This document shows, piece by piece, positions 9,775 through 21,163 of a stretch of 64,000 nt of DNA. A program made the position numbers and the translations under genes. The DNA is from Microcyclospora pomicola (Eukaryota; Ascomycota; Dothideomycetes; Capnodiales), in the NCBI GenBank assembly GCA_002786065.1, contig NHNY01000018.1, positions 186,001-250,000 of the forward strand. The letters are read 5' to 3'. The notes below the pieces were generated by a model. The model saw only the letters and a program-made list of their open reading frames with translations, was not told the origin of the DNA and searched no databases. How positions within the stretch are numbered: position 1 is the stretch's first letter; every line of letters begins with the position of its first letter.

Positions 9775-11460
9775 AGCAAGAGCTCAGGGATCTCGCGTTT
9801 GAGGATATAGATGCGAGGTTCCATGCGAATGGCAGGCCAATAGCCTCTGGTGACCTTACTTCTCAGGAGAAGCGCAATCGAACTATATATAGCATGCACT
9901 CTTCGCGCTGTTCCACTTGTGACTGAAGATGGTAGAGGTAAGACGTCGTCCTCACCGCCGGGTCGAATGGTAAAGCCGGCATACGCTTCGACGGTATGTA
10001 TTGGTTGCCAGCTGCCAACTACCCGTTCGGGGCTTTCCGCAAGAACGTAATCGAATTGTTGCCAGAAGACTGGATCGAGTAACTTCGTCTGGTCTTCTGT
10101 TTTGTCGTACTTCCATGATGAGTATTTCTGCTGGAAACGTGTAACGCCTCCCTGGCAGGCCAGATTGTCCAAGTACACGGATACCTCAGCACCACTCTCA
10201 TTCGCGGCAAGTGTGTGAAGTGTATGCAGAGCTTCGCCTCCTGGGTAGTTGAGACTGGAGATATAGAGCAAGCCAACGCCCGTGATCGAAGTGGCGAACG
10301 TCGACATCACCAAGGCTAGGCTCAAGAATCTGTAGACCAGAGTCTTCGCCCTGCGAGTCCAGAACCACGCTGCCCCTGACGCGGCCACGACGGTGAAAGC
10401 TGGAATGCTGTAGATGATGAACCGCCATTCCTTGTGTGGAAGCAGGCTGTACAGTAGTACGAAGGCCAGGTGGGGTATTAAGATGTCTTGACTCGTTCGT
10501 GTCGTGGCTAATGCAATAGGTATACAGACTAGATATGTCATCGGGTTCAAGAGGAGGCGAGGCAACGCATTCAGGAAGTAGAAGTGGAAAGGACTGGTCC
10601 CCCAGTCCGACGACTTGCCCAGGACGGTGTTGTAGTAGAAGCCGACCCACTCTGGCCATAGCGGGAACCGTTGCCAGAAGAACGAATCAATCGATACCGC
10701 AGCGAAGAGACCTGTTGCTGCGCCGGCGAGACCTGCAGGGATGATTTCGTTGACAAGCGATGCTCGGTGGCGAAGATATATCAGTACCGTCTCTGCGGCG
10801 AGGAGTATCGCAATCTCTGATCGAAAGACGACTCCAGCGATGGTAAGAAGGAAAAGTGCCAGCCGGCGACGGGTGGCGCTACGAGTGGACTTGGTCGCTA
10901 CTGCTTTGACCAGAATCAGGTTTCGCAGTGCCACGGTCGTCAACACGAAGGCGAACATGTTCGGTAGAGTACGTGAAGCATAGTACATGACGTGAAACTG
11001 GCTAGCTTGCAGCAGAACGAACCATCGGCCGGCCGTTCTGCCATAAGCCGTGTCGACCGCAGATCGTAGGGACCAGAGGGCGGCGGCATTGCCAAGTCCC
11101 AGCACCGCTCGCACTAGCAGTTGGACATTCTCCGGCGAATGGAAGAGCAAGGAGGAAGGTTTGGAGAGACCAGCAAGGGCTAAAGCTCCTACGAATGTCC
11201 GTGGGACGGAACCGGGGAAGGAGACATGATCGAATTCGTGCGTAAGCACCGCAGACGAGTTGGACAGTGGGACGCCGTATGTGAGAATATCATGCGTGGC
11301 TTGGATGTTGAACGATTCCTCCACTTTGGTATATGGAGAAACAAACAAATGGAGCAGGATCAATGCTGGGAGCAACAGGTTCAACGATGAGTCTGGTAGA
11401 GCATTAGCAACAAGGCGCCTTTGGCATTGAGTTTGTAAGCACATATATCCTACCAAGCAT
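9765..11460 (-). CDS. ALG12: ALG12 alpha-1,6-mannosyltransferase of the dolichol-linked oligosaccharide pathway
   Basis: GT22-family multi-pass ER enzyme that adds the eighth mannose to lipid-linked Man7GlcNAc2. Recognised by [16 protein letters not shown] near the N-terminus, [10 protein letters not shown] and the family signature HKEWRFI, with many hydrophobic segments. Two start models exist. The preferred one has a 7-nt first coding exon (11460-11454, ATGCTTG), a 61-nt intron (11393-11453, donor GTAGGA, branch TGCTAAT, acceptor CTACCAG) and exon 2 from 11392 to 9765, giving 544 aa that begins [19 protein letters not shown]. The alternative reads straight through from an ATG at 11483 (572 aa) and puts a hydrophilic Gln/Arg/Cys-rich stretch before the first membrane segment. 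The stop codon overlaps the last exon of the convergent VOC gene by 10 nt. Confidence 0.9.
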
Positions 11461-11797
11461 TGCTCGTATCCGCCACGTCGCATCCCTACCGACAGTTCTA
11501 TCTGGACCAGCTTGGAACGCACGCCAGGTATAATGTGGTGATATCGACATGTGCTGGAGTAGTTATGGGGTGTTTGTGGCTAGAAGTATAGTAATGCACC
11601 GCAAGTCAACGTTGGCGTGTGATTCGTCCACAACAGCCAGCTTGCAAAGGTTCCCGCTTCAACACCACCGACTTTCCCTAAGCAATATTCCCATCTAAAC
11701 ATACTTCGACCCCGTCAACTCAGATCATATCGAAGTTCTACCGTCTGCTACTGTACCAAACCCGTTCCCCGATCTTCGAGCATCGAATCACCCAACG
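11461..11797. promoter_or_regulatory. divergent intergenic region between ALG12 and YOS1
   Basis: About 340 bp holding both promoters. Two ER-pathway genes share it, so co-expression is conceivable but not shown. Confidence 0.4.
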
Positions 11798-12389
11798 ATG
11801 GCCACCCTCTTCTTCTCCTTCGGCGGGCTCTTCCAGGGTACGTCTCTTCACAGCCTACATATCTAAAGCTGCAACGCTGATTCACCATCTTACAGTCTCC
11901 ATCCTCCTCGTCAATGCCATAGCAGTTCTATCTGAGGATCGTTTCCTCGCACGAAGTACGTCCTCTTCAATGCCCCCTCTAGCCGTTTCCAATACATAGA
12001 AACACAGCTCCCGACTCAACCCGGCATATATCACTCCCTCCATCATCCCGCGAAGAACCCATACACATCTCTCTCACCCTTCCCAACTGACACGTGAAAC
12101 AGTCGGCTGGGGTACTACACAATCCGCGGAACCGAGCTTCGGCGGCGCCAGCGTGCACGACAGCACGAGCGTGAAAGCGAAGCTGATCAATCTGATCAGT
12201 TCCGTGCGGACATTGATGCGCAGTACGTAACGATTTCGGCCCTTATCGGCGGCTCTGCTTCCTCGACCTCTGCCTGAACTGGGGGAGGCAGGCCAGTAGA
12301 CCAAAACAACCCAGCCAGCTGACTTTCATCCAGTCCCCTTAATCCTCCTCAACCTCCTGATCATCGTCTGGGCAGTCGCGTTTGGTTGA
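11798..12389 (+). CDS. YOS1: Yos1/IER3IP1-like ER-Golgi transport membrane protein
   Basis: Four exons: 11798-11837, 11896-11955, 12103-12222, 12334-12389 (91 aa). Every junction is GT..AG with the same phase (1). The product starts MATLFFSFGGLFQVSILLVNAIAVLSEDRFL and ends PLILLNLLIIVWAVAFG, so it is a small protein with two hydrophobic ends and a polar centre. Yeast Yos1 has 85 aa and works with Yip1 and Yif1 in COPII vesicles; human IER3IP1 is the homologue. The gene is too fragmented for its pieces to appear as long open frames, but the join is unambiguous. Confidence 0.9.
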
Positions 12390-14073
12390 AGCATCAGCAG
12401 CGACTTGCGAGCAGCTTACGCGCATACGAACAAACACCGTGGACCGATTGAAGTGATGATGGGTGAAGATTGGCGTGTAGCGGAGACAACACAGCCGCGT
12501 TCGGGTTAAAGGTCAGAGGGAAAGGCGATGGCAAGGCATCGCTGACCAGCGCGATGCGCGACTCAGAATGTAGGCACGAGCCGAACTCAGAGGAGCGATA
12601 TAGGCTACTTGCTTGGGTGGTCGGTCTGCCATATGACTGAGGCTCTGTCGCGGGACGAAGAACATGTGCGTGCGGCCCAGGCTTACTCCCAGCCATTTCG
12701 ACATGCGCCACGCTGCTCGGCTGCTGGAAAGAGAAGCCGGTGCTCAAGGCTGCCTGCTTTTGACACCGGCAGAGCTCGAACGCCGAGGCTACGGCGTGCG
12801 AAGGCTGCGACGCACACATTACGCGCGCCGACCGTCTCGTCGTCGCCACATCATGTCCAGCAGCGCGGAGACTCTGCTAGGAACAGCCGTAGCAAGCAAG
12901 CAAGCAACCCTCTGATGCACACCTACCTTAAAATATGTCTATATCTGCATGTATAGTTGAAAGGACATACAAATATGATACAACACGCCTCAGCTCCAGC
13001 CCCAACCAATATTTACCACCATTTATAGAAATCACATCTGTCTTCCTCTACCCTCAATAGCAAAATCGAGTACTACAGCCATCCCTACCCATGCACCCCC
13101 CACCCATTGTGAACAATATCTACGCTCTGAACATTGTTATTCTCACCGACTTTGCATACATATGAACATAAGATACTTCATACTCTCCATCAATAACCTT
13201 CGCCAAGGGATAGTCATCGACAGAGTAAGGTGCATAAGGTAGACTAGACAGCTATCTGTGAAGAAGGCTGACATTCGTAAAGTAAGGCAAGGTAAGGTAA
13301 GTTGCTAGAGCACGCGAAGAAGGAGAGAAAAATGGGAAGAAGCGCAGGTAGATGGGGCGAAAGAAGAAGATCAGGAGATTCGAAGCAGTAAGAAACCTAC
13401 CTAAGGAAGGATGTGGGAGGAAGACAAGGAAGGATGTGGTAGGAAGAGAAGGATAAAGTACCTACCTCTACCTAGGTACCTAAGTAATCAAAGTAAAGTA
13501 AGATGGCCATATCGAGTTATGAATCGCTCTACAGTGATAACGCGCCTTCGCTATGCGATTCTCCTTTTTATTCCACTTCGATCAAAAGTATCGTGAATGT
13601 GAGTGATGCTTAAGACAGCGCATTCGACTGCAGGCATCAAGGTACCTTAGGTACGATGGCGCCTGTTGGACCACATACACACGCCCTCGAGAACCATGCC
13701 GAGTCTTTCTGCGCAGGCCTCATAGCGATGCCATCGTGTCCGTTTCTTCCCTTTCCTTCTTCCCACTCGTCTCTCTTACTACCCCCAGGAACAAAACAAC
13801 GTGATTCAGGAATTGGGGATGAAGGGTTTTCCAGCGCAGCAGCTGCACAACGTGATGACTTGAATGCTAGATCCGACCGTGGGAGAATACACGCATTACT
13901 CCTCCTCCTTCGCTCTATTCTTCCCTCATCTCCGGCTTCATGGTAGTCCTCGCGATCCCGTTTCCCACCATATCTCGTAGGGATCCAACGGCGCGAATCC
14001 AAAGAACAGCTTCTCTCACTCTCCAGGCGTAAAGAAGCTACATTCCCTCTCACTCTCGCGCGTTTTCTCTCTC
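12390..14073. other. long intergenic region between YOS1 and CreB
   Basis: About 1.7 kb between convergent genes. Short open frames have no recognisable product. The 13.26-13.66 kb part is unusually rich in AAGG/CCTT and ACCT/AGGT words. Confidence 0.4.
13265..13655. repeat. low-complexity AAGG/ACCT-rich tract
   Basis: Purine-rich and ACCT-rich words recur (AAGGTAAGGTAAG, ACCTACCT, CCTAGGTACCTAAG, TACCTTAGGTAC), several of them self-complementary around TAGGTACCTA. No unit is repeated exactly. It is probably simple-sequence drift in the 3' flank of CreB. Confidence 0.4.
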
Positions 14074-16549
14074 TCACCCGAGTAAATTCGTACTCTTCTT
14101 CCGACCAAGCGAGAAGCGATTCCGCGATTTCTTCTCCTCTGCGACCACCGGATGCGGCACTGGAGGTGGTGGCGGCAGTGCCTGCGGCTGCGAGTGAGAG
14201 GATGCGTTTGGTACCGATGTGGAGGTCATGTATGCGTTGTGGGCGTGGGATGGGGTATTTTTGCCGTTCGTGGAGGGTAGGAGGGGTCCATCGAAAGGTG
14301 CGGCGCTACCACTGCTACCAGTATCACGGTCCACCTCATTGACACCATTGAGCGTTCGGGACGTGGTGGTGGCACTCCTGGCTAGAGGCGTGGTTGGGAA
14401 TGCATCGCCCGCGGCAGATTTGTCCTTGTCCTTGCCGAACAGACGCGGTTTGCTGCGGAGACTCATGCTGCCATTGCGGAAGCGCGCGAGGCCACCCTCC
14501 TTGATGATGGGATGCGACGGCATGGCGGTACCATTGTTACTACGCGTCTCCTCCCCACCATTCGTGCGGCGATGCTTGTCTTCCGCCGACGCCGTGGCTT
14601 TGCTCTCCTCCATCGCGCGCTTCAGCTCTTCGTCCTGCTTCCGCCACCCCGCGATGCGCTTCTCGGATTGCTCGCGTCGCCTCTGCTCGAGCGCTTTGAG
14701 TTCCGCTTTCTCACGGGCTTTGCGCTCTTTCTCTTCCGACTTTTGCTCGGCTTTGAGTTCCTTTTTCGACTTGGGAGACATGACGGGATCGGTGTAGGGG
14801 ATGGCGGTGGGGGAGCGCGGGAGTTCAGGCCGTCCAGCGCCGGTGACTGTTGGCGAAATGATGTGAGCAAGATTCTCCATGTGATCTCCATCTTCTGCGT
14901 TGGGCGTTGTGACGAAGGCGGTGTGGTGGAGACCATTCCCGTTCTTCATAGGTGAGGTCGCGGCGTCTTTTGTAGGCTCAGTCTCTGCTGCCTGGGTATT
15001 GGCATACCCTTGGCCCTCCGCCTCTTGCTCCTTGATCATAGCCTCTAGAGTGGTTTCTTGGTAAAACAGCACATAAGCACAAGCCAGCTGCTTCGCATCC
15101 ATAGCACCAGGTACGGGCTCTCCTCCGAAGAAGCTCAGCACGAAGCTCTTATCTACCGGCTCGACCAGCTCGTCATCGAATAATAGCCAACCACGATCTT
15201 GCGTCTTGATTATGCTGACATAGTGACCATGATACGGACCACCCCCGATATGCACCACAACAGCGTATAACTCATACAGTCGATCTGGATCCTCGGCGTC
15301 GTCTGTGGTGTTGAACAGTCGTAGATGGAACGGGTAGACGACTTTGTGGAACAATTTCTGTAATCTTTGAAGATCTTCGGTATATTTGAAGCGCTTCAGG
15401 TGTAGGGCCAGGATTCGTGGTAGTCGTTTGATCTTCATCCGCTTCTCGGCTTCCTGCAAGCCACCACAGTTGTCGCAGTGGAACTTGTTCCGCTCACACA
15501 ACATTTCCTCTTCCGAGAACTTGCGCAAGCAAGAAGTTACAGAGGTGTGCGGAGCGAGATCCACCGACAGGTCCAGAAACGCTTCATCTCTTTGGGATAC
15601 CGTTTCACACGTGAGACATCGTGTTTCCGATGTGAGAAGACCCTCGAATAGATCATGCACCCAGTGCGTGTCCAGGCCGTTGGTGATGCCGGCCTTTGAT
15701 GTAACTTCTTGGCCCATCTTGACAAGACTTTGCTCCGGAAGTTGTCCATTCGTGTTAGGCAAATTCGGATGTTGTTTGGAGAACATCTCCACATTATCCA
15801 CCACCTGATTCAGCAGCAGATTTAGAAACTCATGTGCATCCTGGTGCATCGCAGAGCGGAACATCTCATTCTCCCGCCGTAATATCTCCAAGAACCGGTG
15901 CGGACTGACCACCCCAATCCTCGAATCGTGTTTGATGATGGCCTCGAAGATGTCCCGTAATGATGTAAACAGCGACTCGTCCATTTGATATCTCTTCGAT
16001 CCATTCTGTGTCATCTCAAGAACCGGACCCACCGACAGCGCGGTCTTCTTTTTGTACTCCGGGGAGTCTTTGTTCTCCTCCACTTTGATGCCTCCCGACC
16101 CAGGCGACACGGGCATCTGCTGTTTTCTGGCAGGCGAGGCGAGGTTCGGGTATGGTGTTGCACTGGGTGAGGGCGGTGGCGCCTCTGCATCTTCGGTCGG
16201 GTTCTCCCCAGCCAAGCCATCGATGAAGGTCTGTGAGGGAAAGCTGATGACATGTTCCCGGAAGGGTTCAGAGTAGTACAGGCATTGTATGATGGAGTTG
16301 GCGTAGCTGGCAGAGATCTGGTCAGCAGACTTTCGTTGCATTGCACTTGTCTCGAACATACCAAGTCGAGCCATAGTTCTCGAAACCAAAGTATTTGTCG
16401 CTGCCATCTTCGCGCACCGGGCCGGTGATGTTGGCCAGATGCTTCTCCAGAGGTGTTGGGATGGGCGCATTCGGGTCTTTCTTTGGCTGAGTCGCACCAC
16501 TCAATTGGGCAGGGCCGAAGCCGGGCTTGAATTTGCCAAAGAACGACAT
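14074..16549 (-). CDS. creB: CreB-type ubiquitin carboxyl-terminal hydrolase
   Basis: Two exons, 16549-16362 and 16306-14074, with a 55-nt intron (GTATGT..GCCAG) that splits the catalytic cysteine codon. They give 806 aa. The Cys box is [17 protein letters not shown] (Cys63), the [12 protein letters not shown] block is present, a zinc-ribbon CLTC..CDNC is visible, and the His box is [13 protein letters not shown] followed by WLLFDDELV. The N-terminal layout ([28 protein letters not shown]) matches Aspergillus CreB and human USP12/46. The C-terminal 300 residues hold a highly charged coiled coil ([20 protein letters not shown]) and a Ser/Pro-rich tail. In Aspergillus, CreB with the WD40 protein CreC deubiquitinates targets in carbon catabolite repression; that role is carried over here by homology. 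Confidence 0.94.
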
Positions 16550-17591
16550 GCTATGTCTGAGCTGGATGTAGTCGCGGGATCAGGCGCAACATCAGCTGGC
16601 AGCGTGCAAGCGCTGGCAGCCAAGGCCAGGATGGAGGTCCACGCGGATGTGGTGTGGGCGCTGCGGACCTAACATCGGAAGCAGCGCCGCCAGATCGCAA
16701 GATGGTGCAGGCGAGACAGTGTGTGGGTAGTGAGTGAGGCGTAAGAGGTGGTCGAGATAATGTTTATCCGGCGGATGTGAGGCGGGCAGGTTGGGACGAG
16801 TGGTGTACTGTACTGTGCGGCGGGATTTCAGAATGATTGGGTGATTCGAAGACGATGACTAGCGGACGAGGTACCAGTCTCGAAGCTGGGACTGGTCATG
16901 GAGGTGTTGAGGTATAGCGAATGGCGAAATTGTTGTGTGGTGGTGGTGGTAGTGGTGGTGATATGCCGATGTCACGAAGCAGCGGGTGCGGCGTAGTCGA
17001 GACAAACGGAGTGAAGCTGCTAGCGGCCTGCATGCGGAGAGCGGGCGCGGCAAGGATGTGCGCAATGGGACGAGATCACGCTCGACGATCGGGAGATGTG
17101 CGAGATGTGGAAGGGATACGCGATATGATCTATGTGAACATCTTGCCGTACATAGGCCTCAAGTGAACGAGAACTGCTGGTTGTTCGCAGCGAAAGGGGC
17201 AAGTTGGTAGATGGTGGTATTCACTGTTCGTCGTGTCGAGATGTCGACAACTTGCGGCTCCATCGGACGTCGACTAGGTTGGAGCCGACGTCATCCCCGG
17301 GTAGTATTGTGTACGGACCCCTCGTCTCGGCTCGGCAGCAGGAAGGTAGTGGAGCCGCGCCGCACGGAGAAGAAGACCGATGCAGATAAGTGAGTGGACA
17401 GGTCACGCGTAGGTCGTATCCAGTCCAACAATCTCCGTCGTGTTCTTCGTGTGTCCATACCATACATGTAGCTGTATCCTGTCCGCAGCACTGGACAGTA
17501 CCTGCACCACTAGTCCCAACTGACACATGGACATCGCCCCCGCCCGCACGTGGCCCCCAACGGCACACAATCTGATTTAGCCGCTTCGCGC
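16550..17591. other. intergenic region upstream of CreB
   Basis: About 1 kb. It includes the CreB promoter and a GGT-rich simple tract near 16938-16962. The open frames seen here are short, overlap on both strands and lack any recognisable domain. Confidence 0.4.
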
Positions 17592-18149
17592 TTAGCATCG
17601 ATATGTATGTATCTGCAAGGCATCTGATTTGTCGATGTGTCCACGCAGCGTATCTGATGCATACACGACAGATACGAATGCAATGCTCTTTTCCGTCATG
17701 AATCTAGGACGACATGTGGGTTCAGATGAGTAGCTGGACCCAGGTCCCTGCGAAGCGATTTCCGACGTAGACGGGTCATCGCCGTCAACTTCGTGTATCT
17801 GAGGTAGCTTTGCATCGGCTGGTATGTCGTCGAGAGAGTTTTGCTTTGCCGGGTGTATCGTCGATATACTCAGTTGCTCCAGCTTTTGATCACCTGTCAG
17901 ACTACATGTGTTCACTAACAATCATGGCGGCTTAGGTGTGAAAGCACTCATGATCCCCAAAGCGCTTTCTGCCCTCAGTCTCGAATCTTGGTCCTCTGAT
18001 AACAGACCCTGATCGTCCCCGAACAACCAAGATTCAAGACGACACATGCCACTGTCTCGGCTTGTGCGGAGTGAGACGAACCGTTGGTCTGACTCTCCAA
18101 TGCGGTATACTCCTCTAGCAAGGACTGGGATCTTTGATATAGCATCCAT
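17592..18149 (-). CDS. hypothetical protein, weak two-exon model
   Basis: Exons 18149-17948 and 17893-17592 join in phase into 167 aa (MDAISKIPVLARGVYRIGE...). The 54-nt intron has acceptor CTGACAG but a weak donor, GTGCTT. The product is hydrophilic, acidic in the middle (EVDGDDPSTSE), and matches no family I know. Without the intron the first part ends after 75 aa. It lies head-to-head with the dynamitin gene, about 130 bp apart, so it could also be non-coding 5' sequence. Confidence 0.3.
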
Positions 18150-18281
18150 CACGTGACAGCGCGAGTGGAAGCTTAGCCCCTCCGGAATGCATGGCTTCGA
18201 AACATCGATCTGAGGTGGCTTGATGTTTCAAAACAGCTTGACCACTCCCAATCGTCTCATCTCAGTCCACGCAACCCCAGC

Positions 18282-19481
18282 ATGGCGACCAACACATCCG
18301 AGCCGCGTCGCCTAGCCACTCTCCCAGGCTACGACACCGCGCCGGACATCTACGAAACCCCCGACCTCACCGACGACACCGCCACGACCTTGCGATCTCC
18401 AGCTTCCGATCGGGGTTCCTCAGAAGCCTCCGACACGAGCGAGGAAGACGACGGCGATCATGATGAGAGCTACGGCATCAGTCGACGACGACTCTATCCG
18501 GAGCGCGCGAGACATCGATTCGGCGCCACGAGCGCGAGAGTCGAGACGCGGGGGCTGGATCTCAGCGATCGGGTGGACGGGCGGCGGAAAGGTTACAGCG
18601 TGCGAAGGAGAGTGGGTGGGCCGGATGATGAGGAGGAAGAGACGCTGGAGCAGCGGATAGCAAGGCTGAAGAGGGAGGTGGAGGAGTGCAAAGCTGAGGC
18701 GGAGCGGGAGAGGGCTGGCAAGGACGAAGCAGATGAGGAAGAATCAGATCAGGTTGGAGGCGACTTGGAAGGGCTGAGCAGATTGCTCGCGAGTGTGGAA
18801 AGTCCGGTCGTGCAGGCATCGAAGCGGAAATCAGCAGCCGCACCGACAGATGCACCAGCACCAGATAACACAGACGACATTTCAGAGGAGCAACTGCTCA
18901 GCCGCGTCACAGCCTTCGACGCACGCCTGGCCTCCCTGGAACAGATCCTTGGCACCTCGTCGCTCGACCTGACGAAGCCTGAGCTGGTCTCCACCCCGCT
19001 CCTCCCCACCCTCAGCCTGCTCGACCAGCAACTCAGCGCCCTGACGTCCGCAACGTCGCTCAGCAGCCTCGAAGCCGCCAGCACCCGCATCGCCACGCTG
19101 CGCCGCGACGCACACGAGCTCGCCGCCGCACAAGCCGACCCAGCCTCCACCCCCCTCAGTGACGAGGATCTTCGTAGTCTCCGCACACTATTCGCGCTGC
19201 TGCCGAACTTGCAGTCCCTCGGCGCGACGGTCCCGAGCATCCTCGCCCGCCTCCGCAGTCTGCGCACCTTGCACGGGACCGCCGCGACGGCCGCCCACGA
19301 GCTTGACGAGGTGGAGAAGCGACAGGCGGAGATGGACAAGGAACTGCAGGCGTGGCGGCAGGGGCTGGAGAGCGTGGAGACGGCGGTGGCGGAGGCGAGC
19401 GAGGCCAACGGCAAGAACGGCCGGTTCGTGCAGGGCTGGGTGCAGGATCTCGAGGTGCGGATGAAAGTGTTAGGGAGATGA
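18282..19481 (+). CDS. dynamitin, dynactin subunit 2 (p50)
   Basis: Single-exon protein of 399 aa. The N-terminus contains LPGYDTAPDIYETPDL, the dynamitin signature that contacts the dynactin arm. An acidic, Arg-rich low-complexity segment follows (about 40-120), then heptad-rich coiled coils: LEQRIARLKREVEECKAEAERERA, a middle Leu/Ala-rich part, and LDEVEKRQAEMDKELQAWRQGLESVE at the end. Dynamitin links the shoulder and projecting arm of dynactin, the activator of cytoplasmic dynein, so it supports nuclear migration and vesicle transport along microtubules in hyphae. Codon use is strongly G/C-ending. Confidence 0.9.
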   Translation: MATNTSEPRRLATLPGYDTAPDIYETPDLTDDTATTLRSPASDRGSSEASDTSEEDDGDHDESYGISRRRLYPERARHRFGATSARVETRGLDLSDRVDGRRKGYSVRRRVGGPDDEEEETLEQRIARLKREVEECKAEAERERAGKDEADEEESDQVGGDLEGLSRLLASVESPVVQASKRKSAAAPTDAPAPDNTDDISEEQLLSRVTAFDARLASLEQILGTSSLDLTKPELVSTPLLPTLSLLDQQLSALTSATSLSSLEAASTRIATLRRDAHELAAAQADPASTPLSDEDLRSLRTLFALLPNLQSLGATVPSILARLRSLRTLHGTAATAAHELDEVEKRQAEMDKELQAWRQGLESVETAVAEASEANGKNGRFVQGWVQDLEVRMKVLGR

Positions 19482-19626
19482 CATGTTTGCAGAACAGAAT
19501 TCACGCACGACGGATCATTGAGAGCATGACATGAGCAGATCGGCAGTTTATCGTCTGTAGATTTCAAGATGCTCATAATCTCGATACCCCCGATTTGCCC
19601 AATTCCCCTCGCCTTCAATCTAAAAT

Positions 19627-20406
19627 CTACGGCAACGCATGCTTCCAATCATACACCAGCCGGATGCGCTCGACTTTGGAGCCCTTCTTGCCGACGACGC
19701 GGCGGACGTGGCGGCGCTGGCCGTCGACGACCGCGAACCCGAGCACCTGGAACGCGGTCCAGCTGTCGGTCGCCGACTGCACGAAGTTGGTGATGAACTC
19801 GTCGCTGTCCCAGCCTTGCTTGAGGTAGTCGTCGTCGGGCAGGTCGGCGAGGGTGGCGAATCTGTGAACAAATTTGCCAAGGGTTAGCTTTTTGCGGGAT
19901 TTGGTTTTTGGGGGTTCGTTTATCCTCGTTCTTTTGTCTTGACTGAGAGGGAAGGGGGGTTTGATGTGGTTTTCGCTGGGGGGAGTGATGCGTTGTCTTG
20001 CTCGGCGAAATGAGATTGGAAATATCTCCACGAGACACAGAAATTGATGTGTTTAAAAACAACAACGAAACTGAAAGATCGGGAAAAAGTCAAATACTAA
20101 CGTCGCCTGCCCCTTGACCTTCCCCCAGATGCGGTTGTCGACCGCATGCTCGACGTTGTCCAGATGCCAGACCTCCTCGTTGCGCTGGTTGCCGGTGCTG
20201 ACCTGGACGGAGTCGATGGTGACGACGCCCTTGTCGTCGGTGAAGTGCTTGAGGGTGATGTCGACGGCCGAATACGCGATGGCCTGGCGGATGATGAAGC
20301 CGACGTTCTGCATCTTCAGCATGGCGGACGAGTCGTCGCCCAGCGTCTTGTTGAGGCTGTAGACGCCCGACAGGTCTTTGATCGTGACGGTTTCGGGGGC
20401 GGCCAT
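19627..20406 (-). CDS. conserved fungal protein, lipocalin/FABP-like in size and pattern
   Basis: Two exons, 20406-20102 and 19861-19627, give 179 aa. The 240-nt intron (donor GTTAGT, acceptor CACAG) is the longest in the window. The product has no signal peptide and alternates short polar and hydrophobic strands. It starts with MAAPETVTIKDLSGVYSLNKTL and later has HLDNVEHAVDNRIWGKVKG, WTAFQVLGF and RRVVGKKGSKVERIRLVYDW. From memory, similar uncharacterised proteins of about 160-190 aa are widespread in ascomycetes and look like small beta-barrels. A hydrophobic-ligand role is only a guess. Confidence 0.75.
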
Positions 20407-21163
20407 GGTTGCTGTGTGGTGAAGGTGGTTGTGGTGGTTGTGAGAGTGGTGGTGGTGGGAGAGAATGGTGGAGGGGGAGGAGGAAGAAGAAGGAGGACGG
20501 TGGCTAGGCGATGTACCTTAGTGATAGGTGGTGATCGATCTACCCAGACAAACGAACGAACGCGAACAACCTAATAATGCTAGCAATCTCGTACTTAATG
20601 ACAAGCTAAGTTACTGGATGTCCCACATCCCAGGTGGGAGCTGGAAAAAGCACCGAGGTCCGTTGCTATACAGGGATCAGGAACCCCTCTATGCCAACAA
20701 CTCGCAGCCCAAAGCGGTCAGCAGGGATGCTGCGAGAAGTGCGCAATCTGTATGGTCACGGGGGCCTATCATTGCTAAGAAACGACCAGATCAACAAGAT
20801 GGTTGGTAGGGGCTAGGTAGTATGTTGCAACACAGGGCAGTGGTGCAAACGGACCCATTGTTACTATTGAGAGACGTGAACGAGACGTTGAAAGGTGGGG
20901 CAAGTCTTGATGCAGCCCGTTCGTCAGCGGGGTTCGGATGTGCGTGATGAGATCAGATCACGTGCACATAAGAACAGTCAATGAAGTGATTCAAAGCTAC
21001 ATGTAGCAAAGCGGGCGTGGAGAGGAGTGGAAGAATAGATCAGGTTGAGTGTGGTGGTATCATGTCTAGATCAGACGGAAAGTAAAATAGCAAGACAACA
21101 TAAGAAGGCAACACACCGACTCCGTGCCATCCTAGCAGACAACGCCATATAGATCGACCCCCA
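20407..21163. other. intergenic region
   Basis: About 760 bp between the start of the lipocalin-like gene and the tail of the DUF1776 gene. The first 110 bp are a purine-rich, GGT/GGA-rich tract (about 20410-20500), likely the 5' UTR of the lipocalin-like gene. I see nothing else. Confidence 0.4.

Noticed and set aside
13265-13655. AAGG/ACCT-rich tract as a possible internal telomere-like or transposon repeat.
   Set aside because: No regular unit, no terminal inverted repeats, no target-site duplication; it is better explained as simple sequence.
17004-17210. Overlapping open frames on both strands upstream of CreB.
   Set aside because: None has an intact start, family motif or coding-like third positions.
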